Of a DNA stretch of 64,000 nucleotides, positions 10,258 through 20,717 are shown in pieces. Origin of the DNA: Pseudomonas sp. CC120222-01a (GTDB lineage Bacteria; Pseudomonadota; Gammaproteobacteria; Pseudomonadales; Pseudomonadaceae); contig NZ_QEQQ01000010.1 in the NCBI RefSeq assembly GCF_003097235.1, positions 62,001-126,000 of the forward strand, written 5' to 3'. The translations under genes were made by a program, and so were the position numbers. A model generated the notes under the pieces. The model had not been told where the DNA came from, did not search any database, and worked only from the letters and a program-made list of their open reading frames with translations. The first letter of the stretch is position 1. The number at the start of each line of letters is the position of its first letter.

Positions 10258-10974
10258 TCAAGCCACCAGGCTGACCGCCAACGGCAGGAACACCGCCGTG
10301 GCCACCCCCATCAGGCTCATCGCCAGCGCGGCAAAAGCGCCGCATTCGTCACTTTCCTGCAAGGCCACCGAAGTGCCCACGGCATGGGCCGTCACCCCCA
10401 GCGACATGCCACGCGCCTCCGGGCTGTGCACACCCAGGCGGGTCAGCAGCGCCGGGCCGAAGATCGCCCCGATCACGCCAGTAATCAATACGAATACCGC
10501 CGCCAACGCCGCAACACCACCAATCTGTTCAGCCACCAGCATGGCTATCGGCGAAGTGACCGATTTCGGCGCCATGGTCATCAGGATCATGTGCTCGGCA
10601 CCGAACCACCAGCCCAGCAGCAGGCAGCAGACCGTGGCGAACAGACCTCCGATTACCAGCGTAGTAAAAGTCGGCCAGAACAGCTGCCGGATGCGCCGCA
10701 GGTTGAGGTAGAGCGGCACGGCCAGGGCCACGGTGGCAGGGCCGAGGAGGATGTTCATGATCTCGGTGCTCTTGCGATATTCGGCGTAACTGATGCCGCA
10801 GGTCAGCAACACGCCAATCACCAACAGCATCGACACCAGCACCGGTTGCAGGAAGATCCAGCGGGTCTTTTCATAGCCGGCCAACACGATCTGGTAAGCG
10901 CCCAGGGTGATGCCGATGCCGAACAACGGATGGTGGATAACGGCGTCGATCGCGCCTTGCCAGTCGAGGATCAT
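10258..10974 (-). CDS. LrgB/CidB family membrane protein
   Basis: A 238-residue LrgB-family protein (YohK type) with about six to eight membrane helices. Recognisable pieces are FGIGITLGAYQI, LLGPATVALAVPLYL, PKSVTSPIAMLVAEQIGG and GVTAHAVGTSVALQ. LrgAB/CidAB systems are described as modulating murein hydrolase activity and cell death, or as exporters of small metabolites; the substrate here is unknown. The start codon overlaps the LrgA stop by 4 bp (ATGA), so the two subunits are coupled. Confidence 0.9.
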   Translation of the reverse strand: MILDWQGAIDAVIHHPLFGIGITLGAYQIVLAGYEKTRWIFLQPVLVSMLLVIGVLLTCGISYAEYRKSTEIMNILLGPATVALAVPLYLNLRRIRQLFWPTFTTLVIGGLFATVCCLLLGWWFGAEHMILMTMAPKSVTSPIAMLVAEQIGGVAALAAVFVLITGVIGAIFGPALLTRLGVHSPEARGMSLGVTAHAVGTSVALQESDECGAFAALAMSLMGVATAVFLPLAVSLVA

Positions 10975-11336
10975 GGCTTCTCCTCGCGCTTGCCGTGCTG
11001 GCGATTGATGAGCTTCTGCATCAGCAGCCCGACGAACACCAGGGTTACCAGGCAGGAAATCAGCAAGGCGCCGGCAATCGCCCAGAAGTCGGCGGCAATG
11101 TCCTTGGCATAGACCATCACCCCCACCGCTGGCGGCACCAGCAGCAATGGCAGGTAGCGCAGCAGGCTACCGGCGGCCTCACTCAGCGGCTTGCCGACTT
11201 CGCCACGGGCCATGAGGAAGAACAGCAGCAGCAACAGGCCGATGATCGGGCCCGGCAGAATTGGCACGCACAAGTGATTGAGCGCTGTACCCAGCAGTTG
11301 AAACAGCACCAGCCAGGTCAAACCACGCAACAGCAT
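10971..11336 (-). CDS. CidA/LrgA family holin-like protein
   Basis: A 121-residue, four-helix membrane protein of the CidA/LrgA family (YohJ type). Signatures are LCVPILPGPIIGLLLLLFFL near residue 24 and LVPPAVGVMVYAKDI. It is proposed to form holin-like oligomers acting with its LrgB partner, encoded next. It is the first gene of the minus-strand operon continuing through LrgB and the LON-domain protein. No adjacent LysR/LytSR-type regulator is visible. Confidence 0.9.
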   Translation of the reverse strand: MLLRGLTWLVLFQLLGTALNHLCVPILPGPIIGLLLLLFFLMARGEVGKPLSEAAGSLLRYLPLLLVPPAVGVMVYAKDIAADFWAIAGALLISCLVTLVFVGLLMQKLINRQHGKREEKP

Positions 11337-11479
11337 AAGGATCTCCTTCAGGCATGCCGGCCATTATAAGCACGGGCTGCCTGTAAGCCGATATTCGCCG
11401 AAAAGCGGGCATCTTGACTGAAACGGTTCGCCGTGCTGATCTTGCACTCTCGTACCAAATGACAATCTGGAGAGTCGCG

Positions 11480-11935
11480 ATGCCCTATGTACCGGTAAAC
11501 GAGTTATCGCAGTACGTTGGAAAGGAGCTGGGACGTTCCGACTGGCTGAAGATCGACCAGCAGCGCATCAACCTGTTCGCCGAGGCCACCGGCGATTTCC
11601 AATTCATCCATGTCGAGCCGGAAAAGGCGGCGAAAACCCCGTTCGGCACCACCATCGCCCATGGTTTCCTCACCTTGTCACTGATCCCCAAGCTGATGGA
11701 AGACATCCTGGTGCTCCCTGAAGGGCTGAAGATGGTAGTCAATTACGGGCTGGACAGCGTGCGTTTCATTCAGCCGGTGAAGGTAGACAGCAAGGTGCGA
11801 CTGAAGGTTGACCTGGGTGAGGTGACCGAGAAGAAACCGGGGCAATGGCTGCTGAAAGCCACCGTTACCTTGGAGATCGAAGGCGAAGAGAAGCCGGCCT
11901 ATATCGCCGAACCCCTGTCGCTCTGTTTCGTCTGA
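11480..11935 (+). CDS. MaoC-fold (hot-dog) dehydratase/hydratase
   Basis: A 151-residue single hot-dog protein of the MaoC/(R)-specific enoyl-CoA hydratase group. The hydratase motif is clear in FAEATGDFQFIHVEPEKA followed by FGTTIAHGFLTLSLIPKL, with the catalytic Asp/His pair (D..QFIHV) in place; PhaJ-type enzymes usually read DxNPxH. The likely substrate is an acyl-CoA or acyl-ACP, unassigned. The start is the ATG at 11480 with TGGAGAG just upstream; more distal in-frame starts lack a ribosome binding site. It is monocistronic, ending at a REP pair. Confidence 0.88.
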   Translation: MPYVPVNELSQYVGKELGRSDWLKIDQQRINLFAEATGDFQFIHVEPEKAAKTPFGTTIAHGFLTLSLIPKLMEDILVLPEGLKMVVNYGLDSVRFIQPVKVDSKVRLKVDLGEVTEKKPGQWLLKATVTLEIEGEEKPAYIAEPLSLCFV

Positions 11936-11942
11936 TAGGGCC

Positions 11943-12027
11943 TCTTCGCGGGCACGCCCGCTCCCACAGGTACCGCGCCAGTCTGATGCTGTAGGTGACC
12001 CTGTGGGAGCGGGCGTGCCCGCGAAGA
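11943..12027. repeat. REP pair (27-bp inverted repeat)
   Basis: The 27-nt arm at 11943-11969 and its exact reverse complement at 12001-12027 carry the CTGTGGGAGCGGGCGTGCCC class of REP. They separate the MaoC gene from the MORN-peptidase gene transcribed in the same direction. Confidence 0.9.
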
Positions 12028-12113
12028 ATCCAACACCGATTTCGATTGGATCACAGATACCTCCACCTCCCATTCTGCGGCATACTCGGCAGACTTTTTG
12101 CCTGGATTCCGCC

Positions 12114-13847
12114 ATGCGTCCACTGCTCCCCTTCGCACTGTTCCTGATGCTCGCTGCCTGTGGCGATGGTGAGTCGTTGTCCCCGCCTGACGCGCGCCTG
12201 CCCGACGGTGGCCGCTACCGGGGCCAGGTGGTCGATGGGTTGCTGCAGGGCGAGGGGCGCATCGACTACCCCAACGGCAGCTGGTACGCCGGCAGCTTCA
12301 AGGACGGCCAGTGGCACGGCCAGGGCGAGTGGCACGGTAGCAATGGCGAGGTTTACCGCGGCCAGTTCGACAAAGGGCTGTTTCACGGACTGGGCGACCT
12401 GACCACACCGGGCAGCCACTATGCCGGCACGTTCAGCCACGGCCGGCGCGACGGTGAAGGTAGCCTCAAGCAGGCCGACCAGACCTACCGTGGCCAGTTC
12501 AAGGACGACCAGTACGAAGGTGCAGGCGAACTGGAAATGGCCGACGGCAGCCGTTACCAAGGCTTGTTCGCCAAAGGCAAGCCCAATGGCGCAGGCGTGC
12601 GCAGCGATGCCAGCGGCAACCAGTTCAGCGGCCGCTTTGTCGACGGCCAGCTGCAAGGCAGCGGCACCTACGACAGCGTGGATGGTGAGCAATACATCGG
12701 TGAATTCAAGGACAACCGCCTGGAAGGCCGCGGCCGCTACGAAAATGCCGACGGCGACGTGTGGATCGGCGACTTCAAGGACGGTTCGCTGATCGGCGAA
12801 GGCGAATTGCTCGGCAGCGACGGCAGCCACTACAAAGGCACCTTCGTCGACTGGCGCCTGTCTGGCCAAGGCAGCCTGCAACTGCCTGATGGCAGCAAGT
12901 ACGTCGGCGGTTTCGACAGCGATGCCTACCAAGGCCACGGCAAGCTGACCCTGGCCAGCGGCCAGGTCGAAAGCGGCTTCTGGGTCAACGGTGTGCGTGT
13001 ACGCGACCAGAAAGGCAAACTGCTGCCCGACCCGCTGGACCTGGCCCTGCTCAACCAGGGCCGCCTGCTCGACGAGGCCCTGGCCCGGGTACCGCGCTCG
13101 GCGCCGCCAGTCCAGCTGTACAGCCTGGTGCTGGCCGGCGATGGCCAGCAGAGCGTGTTCATGCGCGAAGCCGACTATGTCAGCAACATGCTCAAGGTGC
13201 GCTTCGGTGCCCGTGGCCAGGTCACCCTGGTCAACCACCGCGACCAGATGACCACCCGCCCCATGGCTACCCGCGAGAACCTCACGCGCGCCGCCCGCAC
13301 CCTGGCCGAGCGCAGCGGCCCGGAAGACCTGATCTTCATCTACCTGACCAGCCACGGCAGCCAGGACCATCAGCTGGTGCTCGACCAGCCACGCCTGCAA
13401 CTGGCCGACCTGTCCGCCGACGAACTGGCCAGCGCCCTGGCACCGCTCAAGGACCGCGACAAGATCATTGTCATCTCCGCCTGCTATTCAGGGGGCTACA
13501 TCGCCCCGCTCAAGGACGATCGCACGGTGATCATGACGGCGGCACGTGCAGACCGTGTGTCGTTCGGTTGTTCAGAAGAAGCCGATTTCACCTACTTCGG
13601 CGACGCCCTGTTCGCCGAGGCCCTGAACCAGACCGATGACCTGAAACAAGCGTTTGAACTGGCGCGCACCAGTGTTGCCGAAAGAGAACAAAGGGAAGGT
13701 TTCGAAGCCTCCGAGCCACAAATCTGGGCTCCGCCCGCGGTGCTGGCACATTGGCAGCAACTGCGTAAGCACCAGGCCGAAGAAGCCTTGCGTAATGCAG
13801 CACAGGCCAAGGCCGAGGAACAGGCAAAAACGCCTGCCAGCCGCTAA
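12114..13847 (+). CDS. Lipoprotein with MORN repeats and a C13/caspase-like peptidase domain
   Basis: A 577-residue protein in three parts. Residues 1-15 are a lipoprotein signal (MRPLLPFALFLMLAAC, lipobox LAAC), so it should be anchored in the envelope. Residues about 33-295 hold eleven MORN repeats of about 23 residues (pattern YxGxFxxGxxxGxGxxxxxDGS) plus a partial one. Residues about 330-560 form a clan CD cysteine-peptidase domain: His414 in YLTSHGSQDHQ and Cys457 in VISACYSGGY, the caspase/legumain H-G and A-C dyad. An Ala/Glu/Lys-rich tail follows. Target and activation are unknown; MORN arrays usually bind membranes or partner proteins. The ATG at 12114 was chosen for the signal peptide. 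Confidence 0.9.
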   Translation: MRPLLPFALFLMLAACGDGESLSPPDARLPDGGRYRGQVVDGLLQGEGRIDYPNGSWYAGSFKDGQWHGQGEWHGSNGEVYRGQFDKGLFHGLGDLTTPGSHYAGTFSHGRRDGEGSLKQADQTYRGQFKDDQYEGAGELEMADGSRYQGLFAKGKPNGAGVRSDASGNQFSGRFVDGQLQGSGTYDSVDGEQYIGEFKDNRLEGRGRYENADGDVWIGDFKDGSLIGEGELLGSDGSHYKGTFVDWRLSGQGSLQLPDGSKYVGGFDSDAYQGHGKLTLASGQVESGFWVNGVRVRDQKGKLLPDPLDLALLNQGRLLDEALARVPRSAPPVQLYSLVLAGDGQQSVFMREADYVSNMLKVRFGARGQVTLVNHRDQMTTRPMATRENLTRAARTLAERSGPEDLIFIYLTSHGSQDHQLVLDQPRLQLADLSADELASALAPLKDRDKIIVISACYSGGYIAPLKDDRTVIMTAARADRVSFGCSEEADFTYFGDALFAEALNQTDDLKQAFELARTSVAEREQREGFEASEPQIWAPPAVLAHWQQLRKHQAEEALRNAAQAKAEEQAKTPASR

Positions 13848-13874
13848 GCTTGTGTGTAACAAGGGAGAGACATC

Positions 13875-14519
13875 ATGTATTTGACGCCTCAGCATGTCCT
13901 GCTTGCCGGTGCCACCGGCCTTACCGGTGAGCACTTGCTCGACCGCCTGCTCAACGAACCCACCATCAGCCGCGTACTGGCACCGACCCGTCGGCCACTG
14001 GCCGAGCACCCCCACCTGGAAAACCCGGTGGGCGACCCGGCGGTGTTTCTCCCGCAGCTGGCCGGTCGAGTCGATATCGCCTATTGCTGCCTGGGCACTA
14101 CCCTCAAGCAAGCGGGCTCGGAGCAGGCATTTCGTGCCGTCGATCTGGACATGGTCGTCGCCTTCAGCAAGCGCGCACGGGAAATGGGGGCGCGCCACCT
14201 GCTGGTGGTCAGCGCCCTGGGTGCCGACCCCAAGTCGTCGATCTTCTACAACCGGGTCAAGGGCGAAATGGAAGAAGCGCTCAAGGCTCAGGACTGGCCA
14301 CAACTGACCATCGTGCGGCCGTCGCTGCTGTTGGGTGAACGGGTACAACCACGGCTCGGTGAGAAGTTGGCTTCGCCGTTTTCGAAGCTGATTCCGGGCA
14401 AATACCGGGGCATCGAAGCCTGCACCCTGGCCCGTGCACTGTGGCGCCTGGCGCTGGAGGAAGAGGACGGCATTCGGGTCATCGAGTCCGACGAGTTGCG
14501 CAAACTCGGCAAGAAATAG
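13875..14519 (+). CDS. NAD(P)-binding Rossmann-fold oxidoreductase
   Basis: A 214-residue short-chain-like protein of the atypical NAD(P)H-binding/HTATIP2 type. The dinucleotide-binding loop is [11 protein letters not shown] at residues 11-21. Conserved elements include [20 protein letters not shown] and [27 protein letters not shown], with a YxxxK-like Y-N-R-V-K. Substrate unknown. GGGAGAG precedes the ATG. It follows the MORN-peptidase gene by 27 bp and may be in the same transcript. Confidence 0.85.
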   Translation: MYLTPQHVLLAGATGLTGEHLLDRLLNEPTISRVLAPTRRPLAEHPHLENPVGDPAVFLPQLAGRVDIAYCCLGTTLKQAGSEQAFRAVDLDMVVAFSKRAREMGARHLLVVSALGADPKSSIFYNRVKGEMEEALKAQDWPQLTIVRPSLLLGERVQPRLGEKLASPFSKLIPGKYRGIEACTLARALWRLALEEEDGIRVIESDELRKLGKK

Positions 14520-14522
14520 CCC

Positions 14523-14810
14523 CTACAGACCGCCCGTAGCCTGAAACCCTATGCCTGCCGCCGTCAGCAATGACAGCGGCAGGAACAGTGTATCCAGCAG
14601 CATGCTGCCAGGCAGGTCCAAGTGCGGATACGCTGGTGCCTCAGCCCCGAAGCGATCCTTGGGGCAACACCCGCCATTGATCACATACATATCCAGCCGG
14701 GTCCCGGCATACACCACCGGAGCCCCTGGTTTGTTGGCATCCAGCGTGCGCACCGTGGCGCAGCCGCCGAGCAGGCTTGCCGCCAGCAACCCGGCCATGA
14801 GACGCCTCAA
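14523..14810 (-). CDS. YceK/YidQ-type small lipoprotein
   Basis: A 95-residue lipoprotein: signal [20 protein letters not shown] with lipobox LGGC (Cys17). The rest resembles the YceK/YidQ family ([21 protein letters not shown]), with a second Cys pair ([10 protein letters not shown]) in the middle and a hydrophobic C-terminal segment. Function unknown. Its start codon overlaps the ubiX stop (ATGA), so translation is coupled to ubiX. Confidence 0.82.
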   Translation of the reverse strand: MRRLMAGLLAASLLGGCATVRTLDANKPGAPVVYAGTRLDMYVINGGCCPKDRFGAEAPAYPHLDLPGSMLLDTLFLPLSLLTAAGIGFQATGGL

Positions 14811-15436
14811 TCATCCGCCCCGAAATGATGCTCGCCCCAGCGCGGCAGCATGTCCTGCGGAATATTCAGCAGGTTGAGAATGCGCGCCACGACGAAGTCG
14901 ACCAGGTCATCGATGGTCTGCGGCTGGTGATAGAAGCCCGGCGCCGCCGGCAGGATCACTGCGCCCATCTGTGACAGCTTGAGCATGTTCTCCAGGTGAA
15001 TGGTCGAGAACGGTGCCTCGCGTGGCACCAGGATCAACTGCCGACGTTCCTTGAGGGTGACGTCGGCGGCCCGCTCGATCAGGTTGTTGCAGGCACCGGT
15101 GGCGATAGCCGACAAGGTACCGGTCGAACACGGCACCACCACCATCGCCGCTGGCGCACCAGAGCCCGAGGCCACCGGTGACATCCAGTCTTCCTTGCCG
15201 TATACGCGGATCTGCCCGTCGGCAGCGCCGGTGTATTCGGTGAGAAACGCCTGCATGGCCTGCGGCTTGGCCGGCAGGACCACGTCGGTCTCGGTGGCCA
15301 TCACCAGTTGCGCTGCCTTGGAGATGAGGAAATGCACCTCACGGTCCTCGCGCACCAGGCAGTCGAGCAGGCGCAGGCCATACTGCACCCCGGAGGCGCC
15401 GGTCATGGCCAGGGTGATACGTTCCGGTCCGCTCAC
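14807..15436 (-). CDS. ubiX: Flavin prenyltransferase UbiX
   Basis: Makes the prenylated FMN cofactor of the UbiD decarboxylase for ubiquinone synthesis. It has 209 residues. Signatures are [43 protein letters not shown] and [21 protein letters not shown] start at the GTG at 15436, which overlaps the mpl stop codon (GTGA) and yields the N-terminus [13 protein letters not shown]; longer upstream reading has no family similarity. UbiX needs FMN, so the gene depends on the riboflavin pathway encoded further along the window. Confidence 0.96.
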   Translation of the reverse strand: MSGPERITLAMTGASGVQYGLRLLDCLVREDREVHFLISKAAQLVMATETDVVLPAKPQAMQAFLTEYTGAADGQIRVYGKEDWMSPVASGSGAPAAMVVVPCSTGTLSAIATGACNNLIERAADVTLKERRQLILVPREAPFSTIHLENMLKLSQMGAVILPAAPGFYHQPQTIDDLVDFVVARILNLLNIPQDMLPRWGEHHFGADD

Positions 15437-16782
15437 TTCAAGGCCTCGGCCAGCTTGCCGTGCAGGCCGCCGAAGCCGCCGTTGCTCATGATCACCACAT
15501 GGGTGCCCGGGCGGGCCTGGCCCTTGACCCGCTCGATGATCGCATCGAGGCTGTCGGCGACCACGCTTGGCACCTTGCATTGCGCGGCTGTGGCAGCCAG
15601 GTCCCAACCCAGGTTGGCGGGTGCGTACCAGATCACCTGGTCGGCGTCGTTGACGCTTTCCGGCAGGCCGTCACGATGGGCGCCGAGCTTCATGGAGTTG
15701 GAGCGCGGCTCGATGATGGCGATGACCGGCGCTTCGCCGACGCGCTTGCGCAGGCCGTCGAGGGTGGTGGCAATGGCAGTTGGGTGGTGGGCGAAATCGT
15801 CGTAGATGGTCACGCCCTGGACTTCAGCGACCTTCTCCATGCGCCGTTTGACGCTCTTGAACGCGCTCAGGCCGTCGATGCCCATGGCCGGCACCACGCC
15901 CACATGGCGGGCAGCGGCCAGCGTCGCAAGGGCGTTGGCGACGTTGTGCTGGCCAGTCAGGGCCCAGTCCACCACACCCTGCACTTCACCTTCGAACAGC
16001 ACCTCGAAACGCGAGCCGTCGGCGCTGAGCAGGCGCGCCTGCCATTGGCCACCCTCACCGGTGGTCTGCACCGGGGTCCAGCAGCCCATGCCGATCACGC
16101 GCTCCAGCGCCTGCTCGGTGGTCGGGTGAATGACCAGGCCTTCGCTCGGGATGGTCCGCACCAAGTGGTGGAACTGCCGCTCGATGGACGCCAGGTCAGG
16201 GAAGATGTCCGCGTGATCGAACTCAAGGTTATTGAGGATCGCGGTGCGCGGGTGGTAATGCACGAACTTCGAACGCTTGTCGAAGAAGGCGCTATCGTAT
16301 TCGTCGGCTTCGACCACGAAGAACGGCGTGCCGCCCAGGCGCGCCGACACCGAGAAGTTCTGTGGCACGCCGCCGATCAGGAAGCCCGGGCTCATGCCGG
16401 CGTGCTCCAGCACCCATGCCAGCATGCTGCTGGTGGTGGTCTTGCCGTGGGTGCCCGCCACGGCCAGCACCCAGCGGCCCTGCAGCACATGGTCGGCCAG
16501 CCACTGCGGGCCGGACACATAAGGCAGGCCCTTGTTCAGCACATACTCCACCGCCGGGTTACCCCGCGACATGGCGTTGCCGATCACCACCAGATCAGGC
16601 GCAGGGTCCAGCTGAGCCGGGTCGTAGCCCTGGGTCAGCTCGATGCCCTGGGCTTCGAGCTGGGTGCTCATGGGTGGATAGACGTTGGCGTCGGAACCGG
16701 TGACGCGGTGGCCAAGCTCTTTGGCCAGCACGGCCAGCGAACCCATGAAAGTGCCGCAAATACCGAGAATATGAATGTGCAT
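15433..16782 (-). CDS. mpl: UDP-MurNAc:L-Ala-gamma-D-Glu-meso-DAP ligase Mpl
   Basis: Cell-wall recycling ligase that joins recovered tripeptide (L-Ala-D-Glu-mDAP) to UDP-MurNAc. It has 449 residues with the Mur ligase three-domain layout: [23 protein letters not shown] at the N-terminus, ATP-binding loop [13 protein letters not shown] at about residues 108-120, and the C-terminal region with [12 protein letters not shown] and [11 protein letters not shown]. It is the first gene of the mpl-ubiX-lipoprotein operon, with 4-bp overlaps at both junctions. Confidence 0.97.
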   Translation of the reverse strand: MHIHILGICGTFMGSLAVLAKELGHRVTGSDANVYPPMSTQLEAQGIELTQGYDPAQLDPAPDLVVIGNAMSRGNPAVEYVLNKGLPYVSGPQWLADHVLQGRWVLAVAGTHGKTTTSSMLAWVLEHAGMSPGFLIGGVPQNFSVSARLGGTPFFVVEADEYDSAFFDKRSKFVHYHPRTAILNNLEFDHADIFPDLASIERQFHHLVRTIPSEGLVIHPTTEQALERVIGMGCWTPVQTTGEGGQWQARLLSADGSRFEVLFEGEVQGVVDWALTGQHNVANALATLAAARHVGVVPAMGIDGLSAFKSVKRRMEKVAEVQGVTIYDDFAHHPTAIATTLDGLRKRVGEAPVIAIIEPRSNSMKLGAHRDGLPESVNDADQVIWYAPANLGWDLAATAAQCKVPSVVADSLDAIIERVKGQARPGTHVVIMSNGGFGGLHGKLAEALK

Positions 16783-16851
16783 GGTCGACCTCGCAAAACT
16801 TCGAGGCAGGGTAGCCTAGGGCGAGAAAAATCGCACACGCTGTTTCGGTAA

Positions 16852-18825
16852 TTACACGCGGCTAATGCCGTGTTTTCGCAGTTTTCGATATAAGGTATTG
16901 CGGCTGATGCCCAGGTGCTCGGCGACCCGGGTCAAGTGCCAGTGTTTTGCCTCCAGGATGTCCATCAGTGCCTGACGCTCGGCATGTAGGAGCGGCCTTG
17001 TGTCGCGAAAGGGCTGCACAGCAGCCCCGGCGGGTTGGGCGTCACTGGTGAGATCCTGGGGCCGCTGCGCGGCCCTTTCGCGACACAAGGCCGCTCCTGC
17101 AGGGGCCGCGTCGCTTCGAATGATTGCGGGGAGATCCGCGAGTTCTATAAAGGTGCCCTCACACAGCGCCACCAAGGTCCGCAGCACATTGCGCATCTGC
17201 CGTACGTTCCCCGGCCAGGCAAACGTCAGCAGCGCCTGGCGCGCCTCAGGTGCCAGATGTACAACCTGCCCCTGCGCCTCCTGGTGTAACAGGAAGTCCA
17301 GCAACGCCTCCTTGTCACTACGTTCGCGCACAGATGGCAACGCTACTTCCAGACCGTTGAGCCGGTAGTACAGGTCTTCACGGAAACTCCCCTGCTCCAC
17401 CCGCTCCAGCAAATCCCGGTGGGTGGCACTGACAATGCGCACATCCACCGCCTGCGGCTCACCGCCAATCGGCACCACCTGGCGCTCTTCCAGCACCCGC
17501 AACAGGCGGGTCTGCAACGCCAGCGGCATGTCGCCGATCTCATCCAGCAACAAGGTACCGCCGTCGGCCTGCAGCAGCTTGCCGCGCATGCCCTCCTTGC
17601 GCGCCCCGGTAAAACTGCCACCGCGATAGCCGAACAGTTCACTTTCGATCAGGCTCTCGGGGATCGACGCACAGTTCACCGCCACGAACGGCTTGCCACG
17701 GCGCTGACTGGCCTGGTGCACGGCCTGGGCGAAGGCTTCTTTACCGCAACCGGTCTCGCCGCACAGCAGCAGCGGCACATCGCGTTCGAACACGCGCACG
17801 GCACGGTGGAAGTCGTGTTGCAAGGCCGGATCCAGCAGGCAGATGCCCGGCTCAGCAGCGGGCCTGGCCTGGGGCAGGCTGGCCGGTACCGTCCACAGCG
17901 GCGCCCTCGCCTGCCCGCGCAGGCTGGCAAACACCTGACGGCCATCACGGGTGTGCAATGGCCAGACCGTGCTCCCCCCCGGCGTGGCACGGCTGAACAG
18001 CTCGTCATGGCTGCAGGCGAAGAACATCTCCAGCGGCTTGCCCAGCACGCCGCCGCGAATGGTGCCCAGCAGGTTCAGGGCACTCTGGTTGGCGGCGCAG
18101 ATGCGGCCATCGCCATCGAACGCCAGCAACCCTTCGCTGAACTGGCCGACCGACTCGGCCTGCACGTGAATGCGCAGCAACCACTGCTGCTCGAAATGAC
18201 GCAGGAAATAGCAGCTCTCGATCATCTTCGCCGAGAGGTTGACCAGCGCCATGGTGTGGAACTGGCTCTGGCGCGACACGTCCGGCCGCGCCGAGGACAC
18301 ATCGAGCACCGCCAGCAGCTCACCGTGCGGGTCGAACACCGGGCTCGCCGAGCAGGTCAACCCGGTATGGCGGCCGCGAAAGTGCTCATTCTGGTGAATG
18401 GTCAGGGCCTGGCGCTCGACCAGGCAGGTACCGATGCCGTTGGTGCCCTCACGGGCTTCACTCCAGTCCGCACCCAGCCACAGCCCGGCACGCTCGAAGT
18501 TGCGCCGCTCGCTGGGCGCGGTGACACAGTTGAGGATCACCCCGCGGGCATCGGTCAGCAGCACCGCATGGCCGGCGCCGGACAGTTGCTGGTGCAGGCT
18601 GTTCATCTCGTTGTCGGCGATTTTCAACACCTGGCGCAGCCGCTCGCGGCTCTCGAGCAGGCGGCCGTGTTCGAGCACCACCGGTGCCTCGATCACTGAC
18701 GGGTCGAGGTGATAGTCGTCCAGGCAGCGCAGCCAGGAGCGGGCAATCGAAGGATCGCTGCCCGCTTCACCGCGGGCAACGGTATGCACTTGCTGGGCAT
18801 GGCGGCTGAACAGGTTGCTCTGCAT
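16852..18825 (-). CDS. Sigma-54-dependent activator, AcoR type, probably for the ethanolamine genes
   Basis: A 657-residue enhancer-binding protein. The N-terminal sensory part (residues about 1-320) begins with the AcoR-like SIARSWLRCLDDYHLDPS and contains GAF- and PAS-like segments. The AAA+ domain (about 330-560) has Walker A GETGCGKEAFA, the sigma-54 contact loop GSFTGA (instead of GAFTGA) and Walker B GGTLLLDEIGD. The Fis-type helix-turn-helix is at the C-terminus (HLTRVAEHLGISRNTLYRKL). It is divergent from the aldehyde dehydrogenase gene, which carries a sigma-54 promoter, so it most likely activates the ethanolamine genes. Oddity: a REP pair forms about 40 codons of the linker before the HTH domain (residues about 574-613). 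Confidence 0.93.
   Translation of the reverse strand: MQSNLFSRHAQQVHTVARGEAGSDPSIARSWLRCLDDYHLDPSVIEAPVVLEHGRLLESRERLRQVLKIADNEMNSLHQQLSGAGHAVLLTDARGVILNCVTAPSERRNFERAGLWLGADWSEAREGTNGIGTCLVERQALTIHQNEHFRGRHTGLTCSASPVFDPHGELLAVLDVSSARPDVSRQSQFHTMALVNLSAKMIESCYFLRHFEQQWLLRIHVQAESVGQFSEGLLAFDGDGRICAANQSALNLLGTIRGGVLGKPLEMFFACSHDELFSRATPGGSTVWPLHTRDGRQVFASLRGQARAPLWTVPASLPQARPAAEPGICLLDPALQHDFHRAVRVFERDVPLLLCGETGCGKEAFAQAVHQASQRRGKPFVAVNCASIPESLIESELFGYRGGSFTGARKEGMRGKLLQADGGTLLLDEIGDMPLALQTRLLRVLEERQVVPIGGEPQAVDVRIVSATHRDLLERVEQGSFREDLYYRLNGLEVALPSVRERSDKEALLDFLLHQEAQGQVVHLAPEARQALLTFAWPGNVRQMRNVLRTLVALCEGTFIELADLPAIIRSDAAPAGAALCRERAAQRPQDLTSDAQPAGAAVQPFRDTRPLLHAERQALMDILEAKHWHLTRVAEHLGISRNTLYRKLRKHGISRV
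16985..17101. repeat. REP pair inside a coding region
   Basis: Arms at 16985-17028 and 17058-17101 are near-perfect reverse complements carrying GGAGCGGCCTTGTGTCGCGA, the same class as the pair at 63536-63640. The frame of the sigma-54 activator stays open across it, encoding GAALCRERAAQRP and AVQPFRDTRPLL. Confidence 0.93.
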
Positions 18826-18937
18826 TTGTTGTTGTTCTCCGCAGATAGAGATTCACCCCAGCATCCTCCACCCGCGCAGGCTTTGCAACGTGCCCACCGG
18901 CAACGTGTCGCAAACGGTACAAAGTGTCACCCCGCCC

Positions 18938-18953
18938 GTGCCAAGCCTGGCAC
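18938..18953. promoter_or_regulatory. Palindrome, candidate upstream activator site
   Basis: GTGCCAAGCCTGGCAC is a perfect 6-bp inverted repeat with a 4-bp spacer, about 65 bp upstream of the sigma-54 element. A direct repeat GCAACGTG (near 18885 and 18899) and two GTGTCnC half-sites (near 18905 and 18924) lie in the same 18.88-18.95 kb stretch. One of these sets is likely the enhancer of the divergent activator; which one cannot be decided here. Confidence 0.4.
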
Positions 18954-19017
18954 AGCGCGCCTTCCCGCAGCGCCGAAGCATGACCCAAGTCATTGATTCC
19001 ACGGGGGCGCACCACGC

Positions 19018-19033
19018 TGGCCCAACCTTTGCT
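19018..19033 (+). promoter_or_regulatory. Sigma-54 promoter of the aldehyde dehydrogenase gene
   Basis: TGGCCCAACCTTTGCT matches the consensus TGGCAC-N5-TTGCW, with GG at 19019 and GC at 19031 separated by exactly 10 bp. It lies 47 bp before the start codon, and the divergent gene encodes a sigma-54 activator. Confidence 0.8.
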
Positions 19034-19080
19034 CTACGCTTTTCAACTCCTCAACAAACATAACAGCCAGGAGACACACC

Positions 19081-20601
<1,521 letters not shown>

Positions 20602-20612
20602 AACAGTGCACT

Positions 20613-20634
20613 GGGGCCGCCATCTGGCGGCCCC
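20613..20634. terminator. Hairpin after the aldehyde dehydrogenase gene
   Basis: GGGGCCGCC-ATCT-GGCGGCCCC is a perfect 9-bp stem 11 bp after the stop codon. No T-run follows, so it may attenuate rather than fully terminate, or protect the upstream mRNA 3' end. Confidence 0.6.
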
Positions 20635-20642
20635 AACCGCTC

Positions 20643-20658
20643 TGGCTCGCTTCCTGCA
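20643..20658 (+). promoter_or_regulatory. Candidate second sigma-54 promoter before the permease gene
   Basis: TGGCTCGCTTCCTGCA has GG at 20644 and GC at 20656 with the correct 10-bp spacing, but weaker -12 (CTGC for TTGC). It lies between the hairpin at 20613 and the permease start, which would make eat-eutB-eutC a second RpoN-dependent transcript. Confidence 0.5.
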
Positions 20659-20717
20659 GTACCCATCACCATCGGCCCGGACCCCTCCGGCCATCAAGAA
20701 AAAGAACAGGTGAAACT

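Noticed and set aside
12250-12990. Tandem DNA repeats resembling a CRISPR or satellite
   Set aside because: The periodicity of about 69 bp is the coding of the 23-residue MORN repeats and lies entirely in frame within the gene.
12051-13400. 449-codon minus-strand frame opposite the MORN repeats
   Set aside because: Its apparent repeats are only the complement of the MORN array.
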